Positions 1 through 7,681 of a DNA stretch of 42,762 nt are shown here, piece after piece. The notes under the pieces are model-generated. The model had not been told where the DNA came from. It ran no database searches and saw only the letters and a list, made by a program, of their open reading frames with translations. The position numbers and the translations under genes are program-made. The stretch is from Bacteroidota bacterium (GTDB lineage: Bacteria > Bacteroidota > Bacteroidia > JABEUT01): positions 1 through 42,762 of the forward strand of contig JABDHI010000020.1 of assembly GCA_013285655.1 (NCBI GenBank), read 5' to 3'. Each line of letters starts with the position of its first letter. Position 1 is the first letter of the stretch.

Positions 1-287
1 CACATTCGTCATCGCAAAAAACAAAACGGAGGCCCAAGCAGTGAGATTTATGTTGCTATCATCCCCAAGAGGTTCTTTCTTTTTAAATAATATCTTCTAT
101 AAATATTAAAAGCATTCTTCCTGCAACTTAGTATGAAGAATTAGGTAATTGCCCTAACGGGTAGTTACCCATCGGTAGGGATTGTGTTGGTGTTCTGAAA
201 GGCACGAACCAATCTCTACCGGCCCCCCTGGGACATGAATAAACAGATAGTTTTAACGTAAATTTACAAATCAAAAAAAACGGCATT
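1..287. other. Left-edge intergenic region
   Basis: No gene could be supported here. Two short rightward frames are open from the window edge (to about base 90 and base 107), so the tail of a gene lying outside the window is possible, but neither has a recognisable motif. The right half holds an imperfect hairpin (174-220) and a C-rich run (223-228) before the downstream gene. No convincing TAnnTTTG promoter was seen for that gene. Confidence 0.4.
174..220. repeat. Long imperfect hairpin upstream of the first gene
   Basis: Bases 174-184 pair with 210-220 over 11 bp with one G-U pair. After a one-base bulge the stem continues with 186-188/207-209 and 190-192/203-205, leaving a loop of about 10 nt. 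A shorter palindrome (gggta..taccc, 159-170) lies just before it. The element ends about 67 bases before the gene start at 288, so it could be in the 5' leader or be a REP-like intergenic repeat. There is no T-run after it, so a terminator is unlikely. Confidence 0.45.
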
Positions 288-1079
288 ATGAGGAAAGTAT
301 TAATAACATTATCTGCATTAGCTGCAATAACAACTACTAACGCACAATCAATAGAAGCAGGATTGAGAGGTGGACTTGACAGCTTCTGGTTATTGAACTC
401 CAATACATCTGCTGCCAATCCTAAAGAGAATAAAACCATATCAATATCATATAACGGTGGACTACATTTGGCATTTGATATTACTGATAACATTGGTATA
501 GAAACTAACCTTATGTATGCGGCATTGAACCAAACCTATAGCGGCACCTTTAATGGCAATGGTATTTTGCCAAATGATAACCCTTATGTAAAGGGCGAGT
601 CATACACTTCGAAAACCGCGCTTACTGAAACTCAAATTCCGCTTTTGCTTTGTCTCGAAACTAATTCGGGTTCATTTGTAGAGTTAGGCGCTGAATACGA
701 TATGATCAATGGCGCTAATTATACCGGTAACTTTTCGAACCCATCAGCAATACAAGCTTATACTACAGCCAACTATTTTGCGAAGAGTAATGTGGCAGCT
801 GTATTTGGCTTTGGCGGTAAGTATTGTATTACCGATTACTTCTTTATTTTAACTGATTTTAGGGTTACCTATGGTTTTACCGATATGCGCGGCGTTGATG
901 GAGTAGGGCAAGACTATAACAGCTCACCTTACTATACAACACCTAAGCCGACCACCGCTGTTAATGCAAGTTTTAATGTTGGCGCATTTTTCCTTATACC
1001 GGCTAACAAAGGTTATCGTATAGGCCATAAGTGTAAAGGTACTCCGCAAGTAAGGTCAGGTACCAGCCACCCTAGGTAA
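288..1079 (+). CDS. Putative outer-membrane beta-barrel protein
   Basis: 263 aa. An N-terminal signal peptide (basic MRKV, hydrophobic stretch, cleavage after about residue 19 before QSIEAGLRGG) is followed by alternating Gly/aromatic-rich strands typical of small Bacteroidota outer-membrane barrels (PorT/OmpW-like outer_membrane_beta-barrel superfamily). Strand-like segments include the stretches near residues 50-75 and 165-200. The C-terminus is unusual: after the last recognisable strand (FNVGAFFLIP) it runs on for about 25 basic, Cys-containing residues instead of ending in an aromatic residue. Function is unknown; a structural or adhesive envelope role is inferred only from the fold. It is monocistronic and convergent with the Tim44-like gene. 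Confidence 0.6.
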   Translation: MRKVLITLSALAAITTTNAQSIEAGLRGGLDSFWLLNSNTSAANPKENKTISISYNGGLHLAFDITDNIGIETNLMYAALNQTYSGTFNGNGILPNDNPYVKGESYTSKTALTETQIPLLLCLETNSGSFVELGAEYDMINGANYTGNFSNPSAIQAYTTANYFAKSNVAAVFGFGGKYCITDYFFILTDFRVTYGFTDMRGVDGVGQDYNSSPYYTTPKPTTAVNASFNVGAFFLIPANKGYRIGHKCKGTPQVRSGTSHPR

Positions 1080-1105
1080 GAAATTAAATACCCAATATCG
1101 AATAA

Positions 1106-1154
1106 TGAATAACGAATTCTGAAATAGAGTATTGACTTCGGAATTCGTTATTCA
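1106..1154. terminator. Inverted repeat between convergent genes
   Basis: Bases 1106-1119 are perfectly complementary to 1141-1154 (14 bp), with a 21-nt loop. The repeat lies between two converging genes (ends at 1079 and 1166) and can fold on either strand, so it may stop transcription from both. Runs of T are weak, so its use as a terminator is inferred from position. Confidence 0.45.
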
Positions 1155-1165
1155 ATATTTAGTCC

Positions 1166-2593
1166 TTAAGCTTCGCTTAAGTTTACCATCACCCAATCGT
1201 TATTAGCTGAGTTGGTTTGTGCGCCACAGTAACTACACTTGGTAGTAGTAGTATCAACATAAGGCGCACCGCAACTAGGGCAGGCAAAACTCCATAGCTC
1301 AGTCTTTTTAACGGCTCCTACCTTTTTACTAAGGGTAAGTGAAAGCGAGCGTTCAATAACAGTATCATCAATTGTGCTTATGCCGGTAGGTGTTTCCCTC
1401 AGGCGCATAGATGAGTATGCAATATTGAACGTAATTAACCACATGCCATTAGCCTGCACGCAGCTTATCATATTCACTTCGTTAAGATATAGACGGTTGA
1501 AAATGTATTTCTCCTGGGCTTTAATAGATTGTTCAATGCTTGCAAACAGGTTATCGTCGGTAAAGCGTTGAACATATTTAAGGTCGTGTGTGGTATGCGA
1601 TACAAAGTATTGCATAATGGCATTCGATGCCTTATCTTCCATCATTTGTATGCAGAAGTGCTCATCAGCATTAGCATAAAGTGGAGCAAGATTTGGTTCG
1701 TTCTTATTCACACGATAGTTATTGCGTAAGTAATCTTCTTCCTGGGTTATTTCGCAAAGTACCCAATCGTAGTCTCCTAAGTAAGTTACTGTTCCACACG
1801 ATTCGCATTTGCTTACTTCACCTGCATCATCTTTTAATACATAACCGCATTTAGGGCAATTATTACTATGGTACAGATCTTTTTCAGCAACACTGGTCTT
1901 TTTAATAAAGGTCCAATATTCCGTAGCGGTATCGCCGCTGAAGGATTCATTGAACTGAGGATATTTACGACTAATGAACTTATCATCATCGCTAAAGAAC
2001 ACCGAAGCGGTAATAATGCTGTATTCACCTTCTTGTTCTGCCGATTCAATACGTATTTGACGAATATTAATGTTGCTAAGCGTATTTACCTGGTCGAGGG
2101 CCTCCATCATTGTAAATTGAGCTGTAAAGCGCTGGTAAACACCATCACTTATCCATTTACGCACTTTGCCCAGGTTTTTGTTCATCCAGGCATCCTGTAT
2201 TGCTAAAAAGGCTGTGCTAACCTTAGCTGTAAATGCTTCCTGGTTAAAATTCTGGTTGGCAGCTACAAAATCGGGGCTAACACCTTTTGCCTCACCCTGA
2301 GGACCTTCTGAGGTGCCGCTAACCAGGTCAGTACCACCACCATTCTTTCTTTGATTATAGCTATAAAGTATAAAAACAATAATAAGTATTACCAATATAA
2401 CCCTGCCCACGCTGCTGCCTAACAACCAGCCAATGGCTACACCGGTGCCAAAACCGCCACCGCCGCCTCCGCTAAAACCGCCGCCTCCACTGCTGTGTCC
2501 GCCACCACCGCCACCGGCGCGTGAATATGCTTCAACAATAGTAAATAATACCAATAAGGCAGGCAGTATAAGGTTACGGGCTTTAATTTTCAT
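1166..2593 (-). CDS. Tim44-like domain membrane protein with two zinc ribbons
   Basis: 475 aa. Order: signal or anchor segment (about 5-22), a Gly/Ser-rich linker (26-50), a transmembrane helix (about 62-78), a Tim44-like domain (about 115-240) ending in a four-Cys zinc ribbon (C246/C249 and C263/C266), then a second region of similar layout ending in another ribbon (C438/C441 and C453/C456). Both ribbons are followed by a DW-V motif, so the second half looks like a diverged duplicate of the first. Tim44-like (PF04280) proteins in bacteria are inner-membrane proteins of uncertain role, related to the mitochondrial import motor and to MRPL45. This family is known in Bacteroidota. It lies alone, between the barrel gene and the cold-shock gene. 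Function cannot be given beyond the fold. Confidence 0.75.
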   Translation of the reverse strand: MKIKARNLILPALLVLFTIVEAYSRAGGGGGGHSSGGGGFSGGGGGGFGTGVAIGWLLGSSVGRVILVILIIVFILYSYNQRKNGGGTDLVSGTSEGPQGEAKGVSPDFVAANQNFNQEAFTAKVSTAFLAIQDAWMNKNLGKVRKWISDGVYQRFTAQFTMMEALDQVNTLSNINIRQIRIESAEQEGEYSIITASVFFSDDDKFISRKYPQFNESFSGDTATEYWTFIKKTSVAEKDLYHSNNCPKCGYVLKDDAGEVSKCESCGTVTYLGDYDWVLCEITQEEDYLRNNYRVNKNEPNLAPLYANADEHFCIQMMEDKASNAIMQYFVSHTTHDLKYVQRFTDDNLFASIEQSIKAQEKYIFNRLYLNEVNMISCVQANGMWLITFNIAYSSMRLRETPTGISTIDDTVIERSLSLTLSKKVGAVKKTELWSFACPSCGAPYVDTTTTKCSYCGAQTNSANNDWVMVNLSEA

Positions 2594-2694
2594 GCATATA
2601 ATGAATTGGAATGCCTAAAAGTAAAAGATTTTTTGAATAGATGAGTTAAGCTTAAAATGGCTTTAAAACTGCACATTTCAAGATATAATTTTGA

Positions 2695-2730
2695 TTTTGA
2701 GCCTTGATTGCAATAAATAGCCTATCTTTG
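2695..2730 (+). promoter_or_regulatory. Bacteroidota-type promoter of the cold-shock gene
   Basis: A perfect -7 element TATCTTTG lies at 2723-2730. A -33 candidate TTG is at 2697-2699 (spacer 23), with an alternative at 2704-2706 (spacer 16). Transcription would start near 2736, giving a leader of about 70 nt before the ATG at 2807. Long leaders are typical of cold-shock genes. Confidence 0.7.
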
Positions 2731-2806
2731 CACCATAATAACAAGTGGGATGCTTGTAACTAAAGTAGATACAGGCAACCTATTAATAACAACAACAAAC
2801 AATACA

Positions 2807-2998
2807 ATGAAAACAGGAGTAGTTAAGTTCTTCAATGACACAAAAGGTTTTGGATTTATTAAGGTAGATGGTACAAGTGACGAGATCTTCGTTCACTCAT
2901 CTGGCTTACAAGCGCCAATCCGTGAAAACGATAAAGTTCAGTTTGAAGTACAAGAAGGTAAAAAAGGTTTAAACGCAGTTAACGTTAAGCACGTTTAA
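2807..2998 (+). CDS. Cold-shock domain protein (CspA family)
   Basis: 63 aa, the usual size for a single cold-shock domain. The RNP1-type motif KGFGFI and the RNP2-type motif IFVHSSGL are both present, with the opening MKTGVVKFFN characteristic of the family. These OB-fold proteins bind single-stranded RNA or DNA and act as RNA chaperones in the cytoplasm. The ATG at 2807 was chosen over an in-frame start at 2750, because the family begins at MKTGVVKFF and the upstream 19 residues look like untranslated leader. It has its own promoter and a strong terminator, so it is a single-gene transcription unit. Confidence 0.95.
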   Translation: MKTGVVKFFNDTKGFGFIKVDGTSDEIFVHSSGLQAPIRENDKVQFEVQEGKKGLNAVNVKHV

Positions 2999-3021
2999 TT
3001 CCGCAATACCGACCTAATTAA

Positions 3022-3052
3022 AAAAGCCCTGCAGAAATGCGGGGCTTTTTTT
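3022..3052 (+). terminator. Rho-independent terminator of the cold-shock gene
   Basis: A 12-bp stem (3022-3033 with 3038-3049, one G-U pair) closes a GAAA tetraloop and is followed by a T-run. It begins 23 bases after the stop codon. Confidence 0.9.
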
Positions 3053-3056
3053 GTTA

Positions 3057-3133
3057 CCCTAAACACCTAAAGGGGTTTTGAATGTTTACGTGAAAAGCAA
3101 GTTATGTAGTCAAAGCCCCTTTAGTGGTTTGGA
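3057..3133. repeat. Inverted pair of a REP-like intergenic repeat
   Basis: Bases 3057-3080 and the reverse complement of 3111-3133 agree at 18 of 23 compared positions, around the shared core ctaaagggg-ttttg. A third related copy is at 14748-14773 in front of mnmE. All copies are intergenic. CCCCTTTAGGGG-type short repeats are common between genes in Bacteroidota. Confidence 0.6.
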
Positions 3134-3161
3134 GTTGATTTATAACAAGAGTTTGATTATT

Positions 3162-3722
3162 CTACTTCAGGAAGTTCTTGCTCAACAACGAATAAATAGC
3201 AGTATCCTTAAACTTGCCTGAGAAATATGTATTCTCTTTAAAGTATGCCTCGCGTACAAAGCCGTATTTCTCTAATAACTGAATGGACCGGATGTTCTTT
3301 GGGTCGACAACCGCCTCCAATGAATGTAGTTCAACTGTTTTAAAACAATAGTTTAATAACATCCCTAATGCTTCACGCATAATGCCCTTACCCTGAAAGT
3401 CGGGGTGCAATTCATATCCTATTTCTGCTCTTGAATTTTCTTTCGAAATGTGCCAGAGGCAGCAAGTACCAATAAGGCGATTGTCGGTTTTAAGGGCAAT
3501 GGCCCAATAACCCGTTTCATTATTGCTTATACTGGTGTTTATTTTGTTTATAAAACCACGGGCTTCTTCTTTATTAGTATAATGGTCTCGCGCTATATAT
3601 TTTGATACACTGGGATTGGCACGTAACGTATATACATCATCTAAATCGGCAAGGCTAAGCTGGCGCAATACCAAGCGCTCGGTTGCCATGGTAGGGAAAG
3701 GGGTGAAATTTACGATTGGCAT
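3162..3722 (-). CDS. GNAT family N-acetyltransferase (RimJ/RimL-like)
   Basis: 186 aa from the ATG at 3722. The order of motifs fits the RimJ/RimL group (Acetyltransf_3): N-terminal TERLVLRQLSLADLDD, a central IGTCCLW strand, the acetyl-CoA pyrophosphate loop QGKGIMREA (110-118) and the C-terminal N143xxSxxLLEKYGF motif. Members transfer an acetyl group from acetyl-CoA to an N-terminal or small-molecule amine; the substrate here is unknown. A longer reading would begin at a TTG at 3746, adding 8 residues that are not needed for the fold, so the ATG is preferred. It lies about 30 bases downstream of the barrel gene and is probably co-transcribed with it. Confidence 0.88.
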   Translation of the reverse strand: MPIVNFTPFPTMATERLVLRQLSLADLDDVYTLRANPSVSKYIARDHYTNKEEARGFINKINTSISNNETGYWAIALKTDNRLIGTCCLWHISKENSRAEIGYELHPDFQGKGIMREALGMLLNYCFKTVELHSLEAVVDPKNIRSIQLLEKYGFVREAYFKENTYFSGKFKDTAIYSLLSKNFLK

Positions 3723-3752
3723 TAGGCTATGTTTGGTGTAGAGCAAATTTAT

Positions 3753-5027
3753 TTAATTATACGGGAACTGCAAATTAAACCTTGAGTTTACAATGTTATT
3801 GTAAATAGATCCAAACGTATAGGTCATTTGCAAGCCTGAACTGAAGTTGTAGGTAGTGGCAAGAGCTTGTAGGCCCAACAAAATGTCGTTATCGGTTGGC
3901 CCAACTGCCGGCAAGTATATTTGATCGTGAATAAGGCTAAGTGATACAAAGAAACCCATTGAAAAACCTTCAAAGAGGTTTATGTTAGCATTTATGTTCA
4001 TATTCACTTCGTACTTTTTTAAGTCGTAGAAGTAATGCGAGGCGGTTATTTGTCCTGCTAAGGATCCCCAATTTTGTTTGTATTGAGAATAAAGTGTTAA
4101 TGCCTCAGCGCCCAGGCGTTCATTTATCTTTCCGAAAATAGTAGTATCAACATAACTATTGCTGATGCCATAAATAGAATAAAGGAGGTGCAATTGCCTG
4201 TGCGTAGATTCGCTATAAGGGAATACGGAGTACTCAATTGCCGGTCCAATTTTTTCCTGAAGTTTAAAATTACTTACGGTTGATGTATTAACACCGCCAA
4301 CCACGCCACTTGAGAAGTGCTCGCCCATACTCTTTACAAAAAAGCCTGTAAATGCGTCGGTGCGCATAATGGCATCTACGGTTTGGCCGGAAATGCTATA
4401 GGTATTGTTCATGTATAGGCTACTTGCGTTTACACCTATTTTCCATTCAGGGGTAATTTTTGAGATGTTGATGGAAGGTGTAAACATTAATTGCCGTGTA
4501 AGCTGTTGTTGGTTGAGGTTACCACCAAGGTTAACAGTAAATACCCACGATCTCCATTTATCGGTTACAGGGGCATTAATTGATGTTTTGCTATTGGTAT
4601 CCTTGCTAAACGAAATGCTTAATTTACTTATATCCGGCGTTTGAGCAATGTAACGTATAAGGCCTGCCTTAAGTGTTTGTGCTATTTTTTGACGCATGCC
4701 ATCGTCAGTTTCAAACGATGTTACATTGGCTCGAAGTGTATCGAGTTGGCCTTTAAATTTACCCTGGCCAATAAAAACGAATGTTAAGCAACTGCCACCA
4801 CTGCCGCATGCTATGGATGAGGCTACAATATCTATGTTTGCTTCTTTGCGATCGCGTACATAATTTACTACCGGAATTTCAGATCGCATATAATCCATAT
4901 CGCAATAACCGCAATCAAGGAATATATTCAGCGCTCTGTCTTGCACAGCACTGTCAGGTTTTGTTTGCGAGAAACCTTTCACCGCTATTAGGAGGAGAAA
5001 AAAGAATGGAGTTCTTGTAAGCTTCAT
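3753..5027 (-). CDS. Bacteroidota conserved outer-membrane protein, function unknown
   Basis: 424 aa. A signal peptide (to about residue 20, ...KGFSQ) is followed by an N-terminal domain with DCGYCDMDYMRSEIPVVNYVRDR and later a Gly-rich segment (roughly 22-135), then a long region of alternating strands with aromatic girdles ending in ...RFNLQFPYN, which suggests an outer-membrane barrel. The pattern DCxxCDxxYxRxEIPxVNYVRDR recurs in Bacteroidota hypothetical proteins, to my recollection, without an assigned function. This copy has a CxxC plus two further cysteines in the Gly-rich segment, which could form disulfides in the periplasm. It is the first gene of a leftward pair with the acetyltransferase. 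Confidence 0.6.
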   Translation of the reverse strand: MKLTRTPFFFLLLIAVKGFSQTKPDSAVQDRALNIFLDCGYCDMDYMRSEIPVVNYVRDRKEANIDIVASSIACGSGGSCLTFVFIGQGKFKGQLDTLRANVTSFETDDGMRQKIAQTLKAGLIRYIAQTPDISKLSISFSKDTNSKTSINAPVTDKWRSWVFTVNLGGNLNQQQLTRQLMFTPSINISKITPEWKIGVNASSLYMNNTYSISGQTVDAIMRTDAFTGFFVKSMGEHFSSGVVGGVNTSTVSNFKLQEKIGPAIEYSVFPYSESTHRQLHLLYSIYGISNSYVDTTIFGKINERLGAEALTLYSQYKQNWGSLAGQITASHYFYDLKKYEVNMNINANINLFEGFSMGFFVSLSLIHDQIYLPAVGPTDNDILLGLQALATTYNFSSGLQMTYTFGSIYNNIVNSRFNLQFPYN

Positions 5028-5384
5028 AGGTTAATGTATTAAAACGATTAAAAACTAAATAGAATAGTGGACCAGAGCTCTAATTGTCTGTATAATGCAG
5101 GTAGTACAAATAAGATACGGAAAAGTTCATTGCGGTAGTTTAATAAGTATAACTCAAACAGGTAACTGTTTATTGTTTTTTGCCGTTTTCATTTCCGCGG
5201 GTTTCATACATTTAATGCGCAAAAAATGATACCTAAAACAGTTCAGGTTTCAATTTTAACCTGTTTATACGTGCGATTTTATAGGTGCTTGTTTTTTGGA
5301 AAACTAGTGAATATATTTGAGTAACTATTAAAATAGGTAAATGATAAAATATTTACTATCCCACTTTTTAACCTACATTATTGA
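5028..5384. other. Divergent intergenic region
   Basis: 357 bases between two divergent starts. No gene is seen. It contains a 6-bp inverted repeat CAGGTT/AACCTG (5244-5249 and 5258-5263) and a good rightward promoter (5289-5319). No TAnnTTTG element was found for the leftward gene. Confidence 0.6.
5289..5319 (+). promoter_or_regulatory. Promoter of the first lysozyme gene
   Basis: TTG at 5289-5291, a 20-base spacer, and TATATTTG at 5312-5319 match the Bacteroidota -33/-7 consensus. The start would be near 5325, about 60 bases before the ATG. A small inverted repeat (5244-5263) lies 25 bases upstream and could be an operator. Confidence 0.7.
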
Positions 5385-7226
5385 ATGAAAAAACAATTAC
5401 CTGTTATTTTACTGGGTGCTATTTTGAGTTTTAACGCTCACGCACAAACTATATTGGGTGTTGATGTTTATCATGGCGATGATCCTATAACATGGTCATC
5501 GGCAAAATCGGCGGGTTATGGATTTGCATGGTGTAAATCAACACAGGGCACTACCTATACCGACCCTAACTTTGCAACTAATATGAGCGCGGGAGTTACC
5601 GCAAAGGAATACATGGGTGCGTATCACTACGCAACTCCTGAAAATGATAGCGCCGTTACAGAAGCAAAATACTTTGTAAAGATAGCGGGTTCTTATATGA
5701 AACCCGGTTTCCTTCCCCCCGCACTCGACCTGGAAGATCCCGTTAGCGGGCCAACGCTGGCAAGTTCATTTACCAGTGCTGCCTTAACAGCATGGGTTAA
5801 TACATTTTGTTCAACCGTGCAGAGCTTAACCGGCGTTGCACCTTTAATATATACTGAAGGTAGTATTGCTAATTATCTTCAATCTTCTGTTACCAAATAT
5901 GGTTTGTGGACCGCCGACCCTGATGGCAGCACAACGGCTACTCCCAGCAGTACCTATTTGGGAGTATGGAAAACATGGATGTTTAAACAATATTCCTGGA
6001 ACGCTAATGTACCGGGCCTTGCCAGTAGCCCTAATTCAGATGCTGATGTTTTCAACGGAGATTCAACAGCATTTAAAACCCTCATTGGCGGGTCAGCCGT
6101 TACTCCGGCTTTCACATCAAATGTGCGTTCGGGCTGTGTAGGTTTAGTTGTTAAGTATACCGACAAAAGCACATCAACCGGCACTATAACGGGCTACAAA
6201 TGGACTTTCCAGGGAGGCAGCCCTGCTACATCAACTTCAGCAAGCCCAACTGTAACGTATACGGCATCAGGTAGCTATAATGTAAGTGAAGTTGTAACAT
6301 CAACAACCGGGAAAGATTCTATTACCAGCACAGCTTACATAAATGTTATACCAACTGCTTCACTGCCCATGAGTGAAACATTTCAGTCATCTACCTTTCC
6401 GCCAGCAGGGTGGACTTTGAATTATCCTAGCCCCGGAGATAGTGCCTGGCAGCTGTGTACTGCTGTTGGTTATAGCAGCACACAGTGTATGTACTTTCCT
6501 GCTAACTGTGGTAATTCGGGTAATATTGCAGGGGAACGCCAACAGATATACACACCGGATTTTAGTTTTACCGGAGTAACCAATGCGCAAATGTCGTTTG
6601 AAGTGGCTTACGAACCAAGTAACCTTACAAGTACACCAGCATACAGCGATACATTAGTGATTTATTATTCTACCGATTGCGGTACCACATGGAATCAAAT
6701 ATATTCGAAGGGTGGGGCTACACTATGCACCACCGGAAGCACAACAGGGGCCGGTACCGATGTTGTTACCATGTCTCGCGGTAAGTGTTTTCAACCGCCA
6801 TCTACTTCAGCATGGAGAAAGGACTCTATAAGCCTATCGGCAGTTAACGGACAATCAAGTGTTATGTTCTCATTCGAAAATCGTTCCGGTTGGGGGAACA
6901 TGACTTATCTCGACAACATAAATATTGATGTTGCTTCGCCATCTTCAATTCAAGCAATAGTGGATAATTACAAAGTGAAGGTTTACCCAAATCCGAGCAA
7001 AGGTTTATTTACAATGCAAATACAAAATGCACTTTCAACCCATGAGAAATTGCATGTGGGTGTTTATAATCTTTTGGGTGAGCAAATCTTTGCTGAGTCA
7101 TCAAATAATAATTCAGAGCTTGCAATTGATATGAGTACGCAAGCCAACGGTATTTATTTCTACAGAGTAATGACAGAAGAAGGAAATAAATTTGTTGCAG
7201 AAGGTAAATTGGTGGTGCAAAAATGA
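5385..7226 (+). CDS. T9SS-secreted GH25 lysozyme with PKD domain (copy 1)
   Basis: 613 aa. Order: signal peptide (1-20, ...NAHAQ), GH25 muramidase domain (about 22-225), PKD domain (about 233-330), a jelly-roll or cleaved-adhesin-like domain (about 333-515), and a type A T9SS sorting domain (about 535-613: VKVYPNPSKG ... GIYFYRV). GH25 enzymes cut the beta-1,4 bond between N-acetylmuramic acid and N-acetylglucosamine. The catalytic Asp/Glu pair is D115-L-E117, and the first-strand Asp is D27. The usual DVS after strand 1 is DVY here, and the tryptophan-rich substrate side differs from copy 2. The T9SS tail means export through the outer membrane to the surface or medium, so the likely target is other bacteria's peptidoglycan rather than its own. 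Confidence 0.88.
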   Translation: MKKQLPVILLGAILSFNAHAQTILGVDVYHGDDPITWSSAKSAGYGFAWCKSTQGTTYTDPNFATNMSAGVTAKEYMGAYHYATPENDSAVTEAKYFVKIAGSYMKPGFLPPALDLEDPVSGPTLASSFTSAALTAWVNTFCSTVQSLTGVAPLIYTEGSIANYLQSSVTKYGLWTADPDGSTTATPSSTYLGVWKTWMFKQYSWNANVPGLASSPNSDADVFNGDSTAFKTLIGGSAVTPAFTSNVRSGCVGLVVKYTDKSTSTGTITGYKWTFQGGSPATSTSASPTVTYTASGSYNVSEVVTSTTGKDSITSTAYINVIPTASLPMSETFQSSTFPPAGWTLNYPSPGDSAWQLCTAVGYSSTQCMYFPANCGNSGNIAGERQQIYTPDFSFTGVTNAQMSFEVAYEPSNLTSTPAYSDTLVIYYSTDCGTTWNQIYSKGGATLCTTGSTTGAGTDVVTMSRGKCFQPPSTSAWRKDSISLSAVNGQSSVMFSFENRSGWGNMTYLDNINIDVASPSSIQAIVDNYKVKVYPNPSKGLFTMQIQNALSTHEKLHVGVYNLLGEQIFAESSNNNSELAIDMSTQANGIYFYRVMTEEGNKFVAEGKLVVQK

Positions 7227-7267
7227 TTTGTATTGTCGTCTAAAACTGTTCAGTAATAGGTTATTTG

Positions 7268-7299
7268 TTTGCTTTTTAAATTAATAATTAATACATTTG
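7268..7299 (+). promoter_or_regulatory. Promoter of the small exported protein and second lysozyme
   Basis: TTTG at 7268-7271 is followed, after a 20-base spacer, by a perfect TACATTTG at 7292-7299. The start near 7306 leaves a leader of about 14 bases before the ATG at 7320. This gives the small gene and the lysozyme after it a transcription unit separate from the first lysozyme. Confidence 0.75.
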
Positions 7300-7319
7300 A
7301 AATACATTAAACTATAATT

Positions 7320-7661
7320 ATGAAAAAATCGAGGCTGTTAGTTGTGTTGCTATCCTTTATTGGGTTAACTGTTTTCGGACAACAAGAAACAAAGAACATT
7401 ACAGGTGTAATTAAGTCGCCGCAGGCGTTTAATGACCAATGCAGTGTTAAAATAGATAACGTGTTTTTGGTTTTAATAAAAGATCATAAAGATGCAAGCG
7501 GGAAAAGTTTTGAAATAAATGAGGAATATAAGGATCTGATTGTAGAGAAGGACGGTAAATATGAAATTGCCCATAAGTATGCAAAGAAAAAATTTAAAGT
7601 AACCTATTATATTAATGGTAAAGGGTGGAAGTGTATTAGTAAAATAGAAGTAGTTAAATAA
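7320..7661 (+). CDS. Small exported protein of unknown function between two lysozymes
   Basis: 113 aa. A clear signal peptide (1-20, ...LTVFG before QQETKN) precedes a mature domain of about 93 residues rich in Lys and beta-strand-like sequence, with two cysteines (C41 and C105) that could form one disulfide. No sorting domain is present, so it should stay in the periplasm or be released only by another route. It has its own strong promoter and ends 20 bases before the second lysozyme, so the two are very likely co-transcribed. I do not recognise the family. A role linked to the lysozymes, such as inhibitor, chaperone or immunity protein, is inferred only from position and size. Confidence 0.75.
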   Translation: MKKSRLLVVLLSFIGLTVFGQQETKNITGVIKSPQAFNDQCSVKIDNVFLVLIKDHKDASGKSFEINEEYKDLIVEKDGKYEIAHKYAKKKFKVTYYINGKGWKCISKIEVVK

Positions 7662-7681
7662 TTAAACAAAACGTTGTTAGC

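Noticed and set aside
1-107. Partial gene at the left edge
   Set aside because: Two frames are open from the edge to about bases 90 and 107, but neither has a motif or a compositional signal that favours it.
2750-2806. Longer N-terminus for the cold-shock protein
   Set aside because: The family starts at MKTGVVKFF; the added stretch is the leader just after the promoter.
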